A model generated the notes under the pieces. That model had not been told where the DNA came from. It ran no database searches and saw only the letters and a list, made by a program, of their open reading frames with translations. Shown here piece by piece: positions 18,164-28,253 of a stretch of 64,000 nucleotides of DNA; the first letter of the stretch is position 1; each line of letters opens with the position of its first letter. Location: contig NZ_JACHEX010000001.1 of NCBI RefSeq assembly GCF_014201655.1, positions 1 to 64,000 on the forward strand, given 5' to 3'. Source of the DNA: Thermosipho japonicus (lineage in GTDB: Bacteria > Thermotogota > Thermotogae > Thermotogales > Fervidobacteriaceae). Both the position numbers and the translations under genes were made by a program.

Positions 18164-18279
18164 CTTCCTTTTCTTCTTCTGTTCTTTAATACTTTTCTAC
18201 CACCTGCTGTTTTTTTTCTTGCAAGAAAGCCATGTGTTCTTTTCCTTTTGATTCTTGAAGGTTGGTACGTTCTTTTCAT
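18145..18279 (-). CDS. rpmH: 50S ribosomal protein L34
   Basis: A 44-codon gene read directly from the sequence. The product starts [20 protein letters not shown] and continues with [19 protein letters not shown], the near-invariant L34 sequence. ATG at 18279 has ggagg upstream; stop TAA at 18145-18147. It overlaps the start of rnpA by 19 bases. It heads the rnpA-yidD-yidC-jag operon, with a promoter just upstream. Confidence 0.97.
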   Translation of the reverse strand: MKRTYQPSRIKRKRTHGFLARKKTAGGRKVLKNRRRKGRWRLAV

Positions 18280-18315
18280 ATCCTTTCCTCCTTTTCGAAA
18301 ATTTAGTCTGCTATA

Positions 18316-18344
18316 ATGTTATCATAAATTTTTATTTAAATCAA
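18316..18344 (-). promoter_or_regulatory. probable promoter of the rpmH operon
   Basis: On the minus strand TTGATT (18339-18344) and TAACAT (18316-18321) are 17 bases apart, about 37 bases before the rpmH ATG. The elements are imperfect but well placed, directly after the stop of the HD-GYP gene. Confidence 0.45.
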
Positions 18345-19763
18345 CTAATTTATTAAGCCGCGTTTTTTAAGAACTCTAATGAATTTTTCAAAAAGCTCAG
18401 GTGAAAATTTGCTCCCAACCATTTCCTTCATAATTTCAATAGCTTTTTCAACCGATAATCCATTTCTATATGGCCTGTCTTCAGTTAATGCTACAAAAAC
18501 ATCTACTATTGCAACTATTTGTGCTCTTAAACTTATTTCACCATCTTTCAAATTATCTGGATATCCGCTACCATCCCAATTTTCGTGGTGATGCCTTATT
18601 ACATCTGCCACTAAATCCCAACCAGGTATAGTTTTTATTATTTTTTCACCATATATAGTATGTTTTTTCATAATTTCAAATTCTTTATCATCCAATTTTC
18701 CAGGTTTATTTAAAATATGTTCTGGAATTCCTATTTTTCCAATATCGTGCAAAATTGCACCATATTTTATTGCTTCAAGTTCTGCTGGATCATTTACATC
18801 AAGCTCTTTAGCAAGTTCTATAGACAAATCCATAACATTTTTCGAATGATTTCCTGTTACTGAATCTTTAATTTCAACAGCTTCAGCAAGAGCTGAGATA
18901 ATTTGTAAATTTTTTTCCATCAATTCTGCGTTAGTCTCCTCCAGTTCTGCCATTGTTTCTTCTAGTATTTCATTGGTTTTTTCATGTTCATTCAATATTT
19001 TTTTAAATTCATCAAACATTCTAATAAATGTTTTCTGAAGAGTATTTATTCTTTCGTTATTCGTTATCTGCTTATTAAAATCCAAAATTCTTTTGGACTT
19101 AAATTCTTCATAAGTTTTATTCAATTCTATATTTAAATTCTTTAAAGTTATATCCAAACTCACAGCATCTTTCCTTAAATTATAGAGAATATAATAGAAA
19201 ACCATTAACAAAACCAAAGTTGGTAGGATAATCAATAAATATGATCCAATAAAAAACGAGTTTTTATAACCTACTACTATCTCAAATCCATATTTTGACA
19301 GATATCTTGAATCAAGTATATTACTATGATATTCACTACCAATTTTTGAAATTTCATTTGAGTACACAATTTTATTATTTACCAATATTTCATAATGCTT
19401 AAGTGAAGACTGGTTGAAATTAAACAACGTTAAAGGAATTTCATATAAAATATAATTATTTCCAGATTTTTCAACATATTTTATCGAATTTGATGAATAG
19501 TAAATTCCTCTTATGTATTCATTAGGTCCTTCAATTAAAATTCTTGAAAGATCAATCTTCATTTGAGGATCAAAAAAATTTTTGTCCAATTTTGATTTTA
19601 AAAATATACGACTTGAAATCAAATTATCAAAATAGCTAGCTAAAAATTTACTAGAATCACTAATATTTAACTTTAGTAGAAATCCATGAATGAACATTGT
19701 TATGATAACAATTAAAATGATAAATAAAATTAAATTAATCTTAGTCACTTTGCCCCTCTTCAA
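18345..19763 (-). CDS. membrane HD-GYP phosphodiesterase-type signalling protein
   Basis: A 472-residue protein with two membrane segments (about residues 10-30 and 180-200) flanking an extracytoplasmic sensor region. A coiled coil (about 205-290, with EETMAELEETNAELMEKN) follows, then an HD-GYP domain: HSKNVMDLS, HDIGKIGIP, HHHENWDGSGYP. HD-GYP enzymes degrade cyclic di-GMP. It overlaps by 23 bases the gene for a membrane-anchored substrate-binding-like protein, suggesting that the two form one receptor. Start codon: ATG. Confidence 0.9.
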   Translation of the reverse strand: MKRGKVTKINLILFIILIVIITMFIHGFLLKLNISDSSKFLASYFDNLISSRIFLKSKLDKNFFDPQMKIDLSRILIEGPNEYIRGIYYSSNSIKYVEKSGNNYILYEIPLTLFNFNQSSLKHYEILVNNKIVYSNEISKIGSEYHSNILDSRYLSKYGFEIVVGYKNSFFIGSYLLIILPTLVLLMVFYYILYNLRKDAVSLDITLKNLNIELNKTYEEFKSKRILDFNKQITNNERINTLQKTFIRMFDEFKKILNEHEKTNEILEETMAELEETNAELMEKNLQIISALAEAVEIKDSVTGNHSKNVMDLSIELAKELDVNDPAELEAIKYGAILHDIGKIGIPEHILNKPGKLDDKEFEIMKKHTIYGEKIIKTIPGWDLVADVIRHHHENWDGSGYPDNLKDGEISLRAQIVAIVDVFVALTEDRPYRNGLSVEKAIEIMKEMVGSKFSPELFEKFIRVLKKRGLIN

Positions 19764-20679
19764 TTGCGATCTCCTTTCTTAATATATCAAATTTTTCAAT
19801 ACGTATATTTCTTATTAAATAACCTTCCGGTGTAAAAGCTTGATTATTAACAACAGTATGATTTATAAAATAACTCACGAATTGTTCTGAAGAAATAAAT
19901 TTATGTTTAGATAAAAGACTAATTATCTCATTAATTGTTATTAAAGGCCAATCAATTTTTTTAAATCCAAAATCTACAATATAAAGATTGTTGTAAGAAG
20001 GTAATATTATTAAAGAACTATCAACTGCTGAATCAGATAGTAAAATTATTCCACTATAATCACTTATTATGTTAAAAAAATCTAGCGCTAAGTTAGGGGA
20101 TAATGTTATTACAATTGCATCAAAACTATCTAAAACAATGTTTGAAAGCTTTGAAGAATAGAAATATACAGCCTTTCCGTTAAAACTTTTAAGAATATCT
20201 AGAAAATCTTTAGAATAAATTTTATTAAAAGGATCGAGTACTAAAAGAACATTTTTAATATTTTTTTCTTTCAAAAAAGAAACAATTACACCAACTTGTA
20301 TTTTATTTATTGGAACAAGAGAAAAAATATTTTTATTATTTAATAAGTCATTCGAAGTAATACTCGGAGATAACGCTATCAAATCGTATTTTTCTAATTC
20401 TTTTTCTATAATGGCAATGCTACTACTAAAGTTTGGCCCAATTATTATGTTTACCCCTTTAGACTTTAAAAATCTTAAATCATTTTCTTTTAAGCCCTCT
20501 TCGTTGAATGAAATAAAGTTTAATTTTCCATCATAAGTTGAAACAACATTATGTGATGAATTTTTTAACGAATATAAAAACCCATAAGTGTTACTTTGAA
20601 CAAAATACCAATATATAACTTGCAAAAAAATAATTGCAATAATAATTAAGATATAAAGGTTATAATTCAATTTTTTCAT
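19741..20679 (-). CDS. membrane-anchored periplasmic-binding-fold protein
   Basis: A 312-residue protein with an uncleaved-looking N-terminal membrane segment (YILIIIAIIFLQVIYWYF). An extracytoplasmic part resembles type-I periplasmic-binding proteins of the LivK kind (VNIIIGPNFSSSIAIIEKEL, LIALSPSITSNDL, IKNVLLVLDPFNKIYSKDF). It is shorter than a transport-binding protein (usually 370-400 residues) and no ABC permease genes lie near. The 23-base overlap with the HD-GYP gene suggests it passes a ligand signal to that enzyme. Family assignment rests on motif resemblance only. Confidence 0.6.
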   Translation of the reverse strand: MKKLNYNLYILIIIAIIFLQVIYWYFVQSNTYGFLYSLKNSSHNVVSTYDGKLNFISFNEEGLKENDLRFLKSKGVNIIIGPNFSSSIAIIEKELEKYDLIALSPSITSNDLLNNKNIFSLVPINKIQVGVIVSFLKEKNIKNVLLVLDPFNKIYSKDFLDILKSFNGKAVYFYSSKLSNIVLDSFDAIVITLSPNLALDFFNIISDYSGIILLSDSAVDSSLIILPSYNNLYIVDFGFKKIDWPLITINEIISLLSKHKFISSEQFVSYFINHTVVNNQAFTPEGYLIRNIRIEKFDILRKEIAIEEGQSD

Positions 20680-20712
20680 TTTACCGCTTCCCTTTTTTAT
20701 ATATAAAAATCT

Positions 20713-21774
20713 CTAAAACTGAATTTTAACTCTAAGTGCGTTTAATTCATCTTCAGTTTCTGGAATTTTAAATTCTCCACGCTTTACAAGACTGATTAAA
20801 TACTCAAGTTCATAAATTAACCCGTTAGGTACCAATCCTTTTGTAAATGGCATTCTGCTTATTCCTTCTCCATCTTCTTTTAACCCCAATTCTATATTTC
20901 CTGGATGCCAATCACCTGTAAATGCCTTAACAACCCCCATGTAACTTGCATTGTCAACTCTTTTAATAGCACTTGCAAGAATATGTCCAGGAGCCTGCCA
21001 CTCTTGCTCTACATCTCCGCCAAGCATATAATATCCACCATTTAAATACATGTAATCAATTAACTCTTTAAGCTCTTTACTAGTAACATTTTTTAAATTT
21101 TCTTCTTTTATTGCTTCTATTATTCCAAGGGCCGTACCACCACAAGCTTGTTGTATAATATCAACACCTTCGCTAATCAGTGCTTGGGTTAATTCTTTTC
21201 CTTTTTTTGGATCCGTAAAACTATTTGCATATACAACTTTTACTTCAACATTAGTGTTATGAATACTATTATAGACTTTAACTCCTGTTCTAAAACCTAT
21301 TTCATATCTTTTAACAGGAGGAATAGGAATACCTCCAATAATAGCAACCTTTCCAGTTTTAGTCATTCCAGCAGCTAAATATCCCGTTAAAAAACTACCT
21401 TCTTGTTCTTTAAATGTAAATGTCATTACATTTGGTAAATCTTTTTCTTGGTGAAAATCTATTCCAACAAAATAGGTTTCAGGATATTGTTCCGCAACTT
21501 TATAGAATGCATCAGACATCAAAAAACCAACTGCAAAGACAACATCAGCTGATTCAGCTGCTTTGCTCAAATTACTAATGTAATCACTTTGTTCTTTTGA
21601 TTGAATCACTTCATATTCAATACCATATTCTTGACAAGCCCTAACTATTCCAGACCATGTCCCATCCATAAATGATCCGTCTCCTAACCCCCCAACATCT
21701 GTAACCATAATAACTTTAAAAGCAAAAAGACTTGAAAAAATTAAAGTAAAAACTAAAAAGAGTAATTTTTTCAT
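20713..21774 (-). CDS. BMP-family (Bmp/Med) substrate-binding protein
   Basis: A 353-residue exported protein. The signal peptide (LLFLVFTLIFSSLFA) has no lipobox cysteine. The mature part matches the BMP family: DVGGLGDGSFMDGTW, DVVFAVGFLMSDAFYKVA, GKVAIIGGIPIPPVKRYEIG, GVDIIQQACGGTALGII. Family members bind nucleosides or related compounds for ABC uptake. No ATPase or permease gene is adjacent, so the partner must be encoded elsewhere. It follows der by 24 bases. Confidence 0.87.
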   Translation of the reverse strand: MKKLLFLVFTLIFSSLFAFKVIMVTDVGGLGDGSFMDGTWSGIVRACQEYGIEYEVIQSKEQSDYISNLSKAAESADVVFAVGFLMSDAFYKVAEQYPETYFVGIDFHQEKDLPNVMTFTFKEQEGSFLTGYLAAGMTKTGKVAIIGGIPIPPVKRYEIGFRTGVKVYNSIHNTNVEVKVVYANSFTDPKKGKELTQALISEGVDIIQQACGGTALGIIEAIKEENLKNVTSKELKELIDYMYLNGGYYMLGGDVEQEWQAPGHILASAIKRVDNASYMGVVKAFTGDWHPGNIELGLKEDGEGISRMPFTKGLVPNGLIYELEYLISLVKRGEFKIPETEDELNALRVKIQF

Positions 21775-21798
21775 GTAATCCCCCTCCTCCCAAAATTT

Positions 21799-23118
21799 TT
21801 AATGCCTAGATTTAAATTTTAAGAATATTGGAACCCCAACAAATGGATAAATATTTTCCCTAATAGTTTTTCTTATATGGTTTTGATAAAATTCCGGCAC
21901 TTTTTTACCATTAGTGAAAAACAAAAAGGTTGGTGGACGTATATCAACTTGGGTTCCATACAAAATCTTAAGACCTTTTGGCGGTGGTGTAAACGCCATC
22001 ATTCTTTGTATTGCCGAATTAACCGCACTTGTTTGAACTCTGTAATGAAGAGATTTATAAGCTTCATCAATTGCATTTATAAGATTATCAATTCCTTTCT
22101 TATTTATTGCACTTATAAAAATTAATGGGCTATAATTAATAAAATAAAGTTTTTCATTAAATTGATCTATAAATTCTTCTTTCTTATATCTAAAGTTTTT
22201 TATCAGGTCAATCTTATTAAAGGCTACTATAGTTGCCTTCCCTCTGTTCTCTGCAATTCCAGCAATTCTTTGGTCCTGATGCGTAATACCTTCTATAGCA
22301 TCAATTAAAATTACTACAACATCAGAATTTTCTATACTTTTTATTGAACGCACATTACTATACATGTCTAAACTTTTATAATCAACTTTACTTTTTCTCC
22401 TTAAACCTGCTGTATCAACAAATAAGTATTTTTTTCCATTAATGGTTACTAGTTCATCAACTGAATCTCTTGTGGTTCCAGGTATTGGTGTTACCAAAAC
22501 TCTTTCTTTATTCAATATGGAATTAAATAGTGTTGATTTACCAGCATTTGGTCTACCAATAAATGAAACTCTAATAATAGGCTGATTCTCTTCTTTAAGA
22601 TTTTCTTCTAGTGATAATCCTTTGCTTTCAAGTACATTGACTATTTTTTCAATTAACGTGTCAATGTTTTTTCCTTGTTCTGCCGAAATAAAAATTGGGT
22701 CACCAAATCCTAACTTATAAATATCAGGCAAATTATTTTGAACACGTCTCTCACTTTCAGATTTATTAGATACTAAAATGACATCATTATTAGACTTTCT
22801 TATTATATCAGCAAGATAATAATCTTCAGATGTTATACCGTTCTTTGCATCAATAACAAAAAGAATCAAATCTGCTTCATTTAACATTTTCAGAGTTAAA
22901 TCTTTTGATTTATTTATTATATCGTCTTCAGGGTTTTCAAATATTCCACCAGTATCCACTATATTAAATGTTTTGCTATAATACGAGACGCGGCCACTTA
23001 CCGCATCTCGTGTTACACCTTCTTTATCATCTACTATTGACTTTTTATAACCAATGAGTTTATTAAAAAGAGTGGACTTCCCAACATTACTCTTGCCCAC
23101 TATCAATACTGTTGGCAT
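21799..23118 (-). CDS. der: ribosome assembly GTPase Der (EngA)
   Basis: A 439-residue protein with two tandem GTPase domains and a C-terminal KH-like domain, as usual for Der. First G domain: GKSNVGKST, DTGGIF and SNKS (the NKxD-type motif reads NKSE, slightly divergent). Second: GRPNAGKST, DTAGLRRKSKVD and NKID. It acts in 50S subunit assembly. It overlaps the upstream ispH-rpsA gene by 32 bases. Confidence 0.95.
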   Translation of the reverse strand: MPTVLIVGKSNVGKSTLFNKLIGYKKSIVDDKEGVTRDAVSGRVSYYSKTFNIVDTGGIFENPEDDIINKSKDLTLKMLNEADLILFVIDAKNGITSEDYYLADIIRKSNNDVILVSNKSESERRVQNNLPDIYKLGFGDPIFISAEQGKNIDTLIEKIVNVLESKGLSLEENLKEENQPIIRVSFIGRPNAGKSTLFNSILNKERVLVTPIPGTTRDSVDELVTINGKKYLFVDTAGLRRKSKVDYKSLDMYSNVRSIKSIENSDVVVILIDAIEGITHQDQRIAGIAENRGKATIVAFNKIDLIKNFRYKKEEFIDQFNEKLYFINYSPLIFISAINKKGIDNLINAIDEAYKSLHYRVQTSAVNSAIQRMMAFTPPPKGLKILYGTQVDIRPPTFLFFTNGKKVPEFYQNHIRKTIRENIYPFVGVPIFLKFKSRH

Positions 23119-25522
23119 TATCTACCTTCCTTTCAATTGTTGTGTATCTTTCATTCTCAAATTCTTCTTTTAGACTATCAATAACTTTCTCATTTTCAAG
23201 TTCTTTTTCACTTGCAGTAATTCTCAATATTTCACCGTCTTCTTTAATTTGTATAATCTTTACCTTTAATTCATCGCCTAAAGTTATTTCTTTCAAAATA
23301 TGAGATTTTGGTAAATAAATTTCAACATTTTCACAAGCACCAACATAACCTGATTTTAATTCTTTTATAACTTTTACTGTAACTATATCTCCAATCTTGT
23401 GGTTGTCTTTAAATTTTTTCCAAGGGTTTTCTTGCACTCTTTTGATGCTAAGCCTCATTTTTCTGTTTTCTTTATCAAGTTCTGTAATAACAGCCTTGAC
23501 TTTTTGGCCTTCACTTAAAACATCCTTTGGAGACGAGATATAATTCCATGAAATTTCTGAGATCGGGCAAAAACCGCTAATTCCCCTTTCAATTTCAACA
23601 ATCACTCCTTTATCAAGTATGGAACTTACAGTTCCTGTTATAGTATTTCCTACTGGATATTTTTCTTCAATATTTTCCCATGGATCTCCTTCAACTTCTT
23701 TGTAGCTCAATCTCATCTTTTTATTGTTTGGATCTATTTCTTTAACCATTACCTTAACTATATCTCCAACTGAGACTATATCACTAATTCTTCCCCTTCT
23801 GCCCCAAAAAATATCATCAATATGTACAAGTCCATCAACGCCTGGTTCTAAATTAACATAAAAACCATACGAAAGTATATTTTTTACTTTCCCGCTTACA
23901 ATATCTCCAACTTTGTATTTCTTCGTTACATTTTGCCATGGATCAGGCATTAATTCTTTTAGGCTCAATAGAATCTTCCTATTTTCTTTGTCTATTTTTT
24001 TAATATATAGTTTTACTGATTGTCCTTCGCTAAGTACATCTTCTACTCTTAAAGATGTATCATATGATACTTCAGAATTTGGAAGTAATCCATCTATTCC
24101 TTCAAAAATTCTAATGAAAGCCCCAAACTTTTCAATTTTTTTGACAATTCCTTCTATGATGTCTCCTTCTTTTCTTTCATTAAAGAATTTTTCTTTTTGC
24201 TCGTTTATAAATGCCTTTCTAGAAAGAATAACATTTAATCTTTTGCCTCTTTCTTCAAATTTTATAATTTTAAATTCCAAAGGAGTTTTTGGAATGTTTC
24301 CATCAAATATCATTGATTCACTTTTTGGAAGAAAAGCTTGAATTGTATTTTCTATTATTACTTTATAGCCACCTTTTATTTCAGAATTAATTTTACCAAT
24401 TATTTTTTCTCCTTTTTCAAATTTTTCTTTTAATATTTCTTTCAATTTTTTAGAATATACAATTTTTTCTGATAAATATGCAATACCTTCATCATCGTTT
24501 TTTTTCAAAAGTATTAGAGAAAGTTTTTCACCAATCTTATAATCTTTTACGTCTTTAACTAATTCATCCGAAGTTACTACTCCTTCACTTTTCCATCCAA
24601 AATCTACAAATATTTCTGATTCTCCTTTCCTTAAAACTACTGCTTCAACTATCTCTCCTTTTCTTACATTATCAAATAAATAAGAATCTAACAATTTTTC
24701 AAAATTGTTTTCCATTTGCAGCATCCCTCCTAGTTTTTTTAATCCAGCAGCAATTTCTTCAACTATTTCTCTTGGTGTAGAAGTTCCACTTATAATGCCA
24801 ACACTATCGACCCCCTTGGGTATTTCCCTTATTTCATCAATAGTTTCAATATGTATAGCTTTTGTATGTTGTGATGCAATATTGAATAATTTTTTAGTAT
24901 TTGAACTATGTTTTCCACCAACTACTATCATCAGGTCTACTTCTCTTGAAATTTTCTCTACTTCTATCTCTCTATCATGTGTAATTTTACAAATACTATT
25001 AAATATTTTAAGTTCACTGTAAATTGAAATATCTTTTAATTTATTATAAAAAATTTCAAAATCCTTGTATGACATTGTTGTTTGGCTAGCTACAAAAATT
25101 TTTTCACTTTCTATAACAAGAGGTTCCATAGTAATAATAGCATTTTTTACATAGCTTTTTAGAGCAATCATCTCTGGATGAGTAATCTTACCATAGACGA
25201 CAATTTGATATCCTTTTTTTTCGTATTCTTCAACTGTTTTAAATAAGTTATAAACTATTTTACAAGTTAAATCTACCACTTTATGATCTTTTTTTATTTT
25301 TTCAATTTTCTCCTTTGGAAGGCCGTGTGCTCTAATAAGATATATATCGCCATTATCATATGATAACCCTAATCTTTCAAGTTCTTCCATTACTTGTTTA
25401 TTATGAACTATATCGTCATCTGTAAAAACTTTTTTACCGGATTTCAACAATTCTTTTGTAACATTTACAGCTTTTTCTACTCCAAAACAAAAACCTATTC
25501 CTTTTGCAATTTTAATTTGCAT
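23087..25522 (-). CDS. ispH: IspH (HMBPP reductase)-ribosomal protein S1 fusion
   Basis: An 811-residue fusion. Residues 1-280 are IspH, the last enzyme of the MEP isoprenoid pathway: [4Fe-4S] cysteines C12 (GIGFCFGVEKAV), C87 (VDLTCKIV) and C178 (FNSICKITH), the RAHG motif and SGTSTPREIVEEI. From about residue 290 on there are S1 RNA-binding repeats, at least four clear (for example GDIIEGIVKKIEKFGAFIRI and GDIVSGKVKNILSYGFYVNL) plus divergent flanking ones. Fusions of this kind are known from Clostridia and Thermotogae. Overlaps: cmk upstream (28 bases) and der downstream (32 bases). Confidence 0.94.
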   Translation of the reverse strand: MQIKIAKGIGFCFGVEKAVNVTKELLKSGKKVFTDDDIVHNKQVMEELERLGLSYDNGDIYLIRAHGLPKEKIEKIKKDHKVVDLTCKIVYNLFKTVEEYEKKGYQIVVYGKITHPEMIALKSYVKNAIITMEPLVIESEKIFVASQTTMSYKDFEIFYNKLKDISIYSELKIFNSICKITHDREIEVEKISREVDLMIVVGGKHSSNTKKLFNIASQHTKAIHIETIDEIREIPKGVDSVGIISGTSTPREIVEEIAAGLKKLGGMLQMENNFEKLLDSYLFDNVRKGEIVEAVVLRKGESEIFVDFGWKSEGVVTSDELVKDVKDYKIGEKLSLILLKKNDDEGIAYLSEKIVYSKKLKEILKEKFEKGEKIIGKINSEIKGGYKVIIENTIQAFLPKSESMIFDGNIPKTPLEFKIIKFEERGKRLNVILSRKAFINEQKEKFFNERKEGDIIEGIVKKIEKFGAFIRIFEGIDGLLPNSEVSYDTSLRVEDVLSEGQSVKLYIKKIDKENRKILLSLKELMPDPWQNVTKKYKVGDIVSGKVKNILSYGFYVNLEPGVDGLVHIDDIFWGRRGRISDIVSVGDIVKVMVKEIDPNNKKMRLSYKEVEGDPWENIEEKYPVGNTITGTVSSILDKGVIVEIERGISGFCPISEISWNYISSPKDVLSEGQKVKAVITELDKENRKMRLSIKRVQENPWKKFKDNHKIGDIVTVKVIKELKSGYVGACENVEIYLPKSHILKEITLGDELKVKIIQIKEDGEILRITASEKELENEKVIDSLKEEFENERYTTIERKVDNANSIDSGQE

Positions 25523-26163
25523 CTTTCTAGTACCACCTCTAAAATTTTATTAATAACTTCCTCTATTGTATATTTAGTTGAATCTATTAAAATAGCATCA
25601 TCTGGCTGTCTTAAAGGGGCAATTTCTCTTTCTGTGTCCTGTTTGTCTCTTAAAATGATCTCATTTAAAACTTCTTCATATGAAACATTAACACCTTTAT
25701 CTAATAGTTCTTTATATCTTCTTTTTGCACGCTCCTCTGTAGAGGCCACAAGAAAAATCTTAACTTCAGCATCAGGAATTACTACCGTTCCAATATCACG
25801 GCCTTCTACTACAATATTTTCATTTTTAGAAATTTTTTGCTGTATCCTAGTCAAAAACTTACGAACAATAGCTTTTTTTGCATATTTTGAAGCGCAAATT
25901 CCTGCATAAGGGGTCCTTATTTCATCTCCTACCCTTTTACCATTAAGATAAAAATCTCCATTTATAAACTCTAATTTTATTGTTGATAGTTCTTTTTCAA
26001 TATCTGAATCATTTTCAACACCTTTCTCATCAAGATAAAGCCCAATTATTCTATACATTGCACCTGTATCAAGATAATAAATACCTAACCTATTGGCAAG
26101 AATTTTTGCAACAGTAGTTTTACCAGAACCCGCAGGTCCATCTATTGCTATTCTACAAGGCAT
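25495..26163 (-). CDS. cmk: cytidylate kinase
   Basis: A 222-residue enzyme that phosphorylates CMP and dCMP. It has the P-loop IDGPAGSGKTTVAKILA, YLDTGAMYR, the GRDIGTVVIPDA motif and the lid REIAPLRQPDDAILIDS. The cmk-ispH-rpsA order is a common bacterial cluster. The ATG has a plausible spacing from the STAS gene (10-base gap), and the 3' end overlaps ispH by 28 bases. Confidence 0.95.
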   Translation of the reverse strand: MPCRIAIDGPAGSGKTTVAKILANRLGIYYLDTGAMYRIIGLYLDEKGVENDSDIEKELSTIKLEFINGDFYLNGKRVGDEIRTPYAGICASKYAKKAIVRKFLTRIQQKISKNENIVVEGRDIGTVVIPDAEVKIFLVASTEERAKRRYKELLDKGVNVSYEEVLNEIILRDKQDTEREIAPLRQPDDAILIDSTKYTIEEVINKILEVVLERCKLKLQKE

Positions 26164-26173
26164 AATTTATCAC

Positions 26174-26506
26174 CTATAATTCTTCTAATGATGAAATAAT
26201 ATGAAATACTTTATCCAACCTAGTCATTTCAAATACCCTCATAACTGATTGTTTTGGAGACAACAAAGCTAATTCTTTATTGTTTAATCTAGCATCTTTT
26301 AATATTGCAACTAAACTTCCAAGCCCTGCACTGTCTATATAATTTACTTCTGAAAGATCAATCACAAATTTAGCTTTTTCAGTTGCTAACATTTTTTCCC
26401 TAATATCTTTTTTTACATCTGCTGAATGATATGCATCAATATCGCCTGTAACCTTTGCAATTGTATATTGGTCTTTTTCAATAAATTCTACTTTAGTGTT
26501 ATTCAT
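26174..26506 (-). CDS. STAS-domain anti-sigma factor antagonist
   Basis: A 110-residue single STAS domain of the SpoIIAA/RsbV type. The phosphorylatable Ser is in [20 protein letters not shown]. It presumably binds a switch kinase/anti-sigma factor; none lies next to it. The start ATG at 26506 (MNNTKVEF) is six bases after AAGGAGGGG, so I prefer it to the upstream in-frame starts at 26512 and 26533 (TTG). It overlaps the aspS stop. Confidence 0.88.
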   Translation of the reverse strand: MNNTKVEFIEKDQYTIAKVTGDIDAYHSADVKKDIREKMLATEKAKFVIDLSEVNYIDSAGLGSLVAILKDARLNNKELALLSPKQSVMRVFEMTRLDKVFHIISSLEEL

Positions 26507-28253
26507 TTTCATCCCCTCCTTCTTTAATATCAACCAATTTTATTGATAATTCTTCCAGTTGATTTTTATCTACACTTGATGGCGCACCTGTTAGCTGACA
26601 AGTACCACTCGTAGTTTTTGGAAATGCTATTACATCTCTAATAGAAGAGGTTTTTAAAGCAATTGAAACCATTCTATCAAAACCAAATGCTATTCCTCCA
26701 TGAGGGGGCGCACCATACTTTAAAGCCTCCAACAAAAAACCAAATTTTTCTTCTGCTTCTTTATTAGTTAGCCCAATTATTTCAAAAACTTTCCTTTGAA
26801 TTTCAGGGTTGTGTATTCTTATACTACCTCCACCAATTTCATTTCCATTTAATATCATATCATATGCATAGGCTTTAATGTCTTCAAGTTTTGAATCAAT
26901 GTTTTTAGGCATTGTAAATGGATGATGGCGAGCAACATATCTTCTTTCTTCTTCGTTCCATTCAAGAAATGGAAAATCAACAACCCATAACGCATCAAAC
27001 CCCTTTTCCAAATCTTTAAAATACTCTCTTCCAATTTTTAATCTTAAAGCTCCAAGTGCAGTATTTAACTGCTCTCTATTTGTATGAGCCGCTAAAAGAA
27101 GAACATTTCCATCTTTGAGATTATAATCTTTTGAAATATTCTCATATGATTCACCAAGGAATTTATTAGTTGGCGAAGAAATTACTCCATTTTCAAGCTT
27201 GAACCATAACAAGCCACCAAGTCCGAATTCTTTAACGTAGCTTTCTAATTCAGAAGCTATCTTTCTACTAATAGGAATTCGAGTAATAAAACCTTTTATT
27301 GAACCACCATTGTTTATAACATTTTTAATAATCTTAAAATCAGAGTCCTTAAAGTAATTCGTTAAATCTTTCAATTCCATTCCAAACCTTCTATCTGGCT
27401 TGTCACTACCATACATTTCCATTGCTTCATCATAAGTGATTCTATCAAATTTTTCTGGAAGTTTTATTCCAACAGAGCCGTAAACATGCCTAACAAAGCT
27501 TTCCATTAAATTTATAACATCTTCCATTTCCACAAAAGACATCTCAATATCTATTTGAGTAAATTCGGGTTGCCTGTCAGCACGCAAATCTTCATCTCTA
27601 AAACACCTTGCAAATTGGTAATACTTGTCGAATCCAGAAATCATTAAAAGTTGTTTAAATAATTGAGGTGATTGTGGAAGTGCATAAAATTTCCCTTTTT
27701 GTAATCTTGAAGGAACAAGAAAGTCTCTCGCACCTTCAGGAGTACTTTTTGTTAGATAAGGCGTTTCTATTTCCAAAAATCCATGTTTATTCAAAAATTC
27801 TCTGGCAGCTTGTGCCATTTTATGCCTTACAATGAGATTCTTGTTCATATTTTTATCTCTTAAATCTAGATATCTATATTTCAACCTTAAATCTTCAGAT
27901 ACCTTATCTCCTGGATAAAAAGGAGGTAATTCTGCTTTTGATAAAACAGTTATTTTTTCTACAATTACTTCAATTTCACCAGTTTGAGTTTCCGTTTTTG
28001 TACTTTCTGGCCTTTCAGAAACTGTTCCTTCAATTTGTATTACCCATTCTCTACCTATTTGTTGCGAAATTTCATAAGCTGGCGATTCTGGATCTACAAC
28101 TATCTGAGTTACACCATATCTATCTCGCAAAATTATGAATTTTATTCCTCCTAAATCTCGTATTCTATCAACCCATCCGGATAAAACAACCTTTTTTCCA
28201 ACATCTTTAATATTTAATTCCCCACAAGTATGAGTTCTATACAAAATACTCAC
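26499..28253 (-). CDS. aspS: aspartyl-tRNA synthetase
   Basis: A 584-residue class-II synthetase of the bacterial type, with an N-terminal OB-fold anticodon domain ([20 protein letters not shown]) and the catalytic core ([19 protein letters not shown], motif 2) with the inserted GAD domain. Motif 3 is [16 protein letters not shown]. It charges tRNA-Asp; whether it is discriminating or also charges tRNA-Asn cannot be read with confidence. It overlaps the transaldolase gene by 4 bases. Confidence 0.96.
   Translation of the reverse strand: MSILYRTHTCGELNIKDVGKKVVLSGWVDRIRDLGGIKFIILRDRYGVTQIVVDPESPAYEISQQIGREWVIQIEGTVSERPESTKTETQTGEIEVIVEKITVLSKAELPPFYPGDKVSEDLRLKYRYLDLRDKNMNKNLIVRHKMAQAAREFLNKHGFLEIETPYLTKSTPEGARDFLVPSRLQKGKFYALPQSPQLFKQLLMISGFDKYYQFARCFRDEDLRADRQPEFTQIDIEMSFVEMEDVINLMESFVRHVYGSVGIKLPEKFDRITYDEAMEMYGSDKPDRRFGMELKDLTNYFKDSDFKIIKNVINNGGSIKGFITRIPISRKIASELESYVKEFGLGGLLWFKLENGVISSPTNKFLGESYENISKDYNLKDGNVLLLAAHTNREQLNTALGALRLKIGREYFKDLEKGFDALWVVDFPFLEWNEEERRYVARHHPFTMPKNIDSKLEDIKAYAYDMILNGNEIGGGSIRIHNPEIQRKVFEIIGLTNKEAEEKFGFLLEALKYGAPPHGGIAFGFDRMVSIALKTSSIRDVIAFPKTTSGTCQLTGAPSSVDKNQLEELSIKLVDIKEGGDENE

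Noticed and set aside
18280..18345. Replication origin next to rpmH
   Set aside because: The short gap holds only a promoter and ribosome-binding site; no DnaA boxes or dnaA gene are seen.
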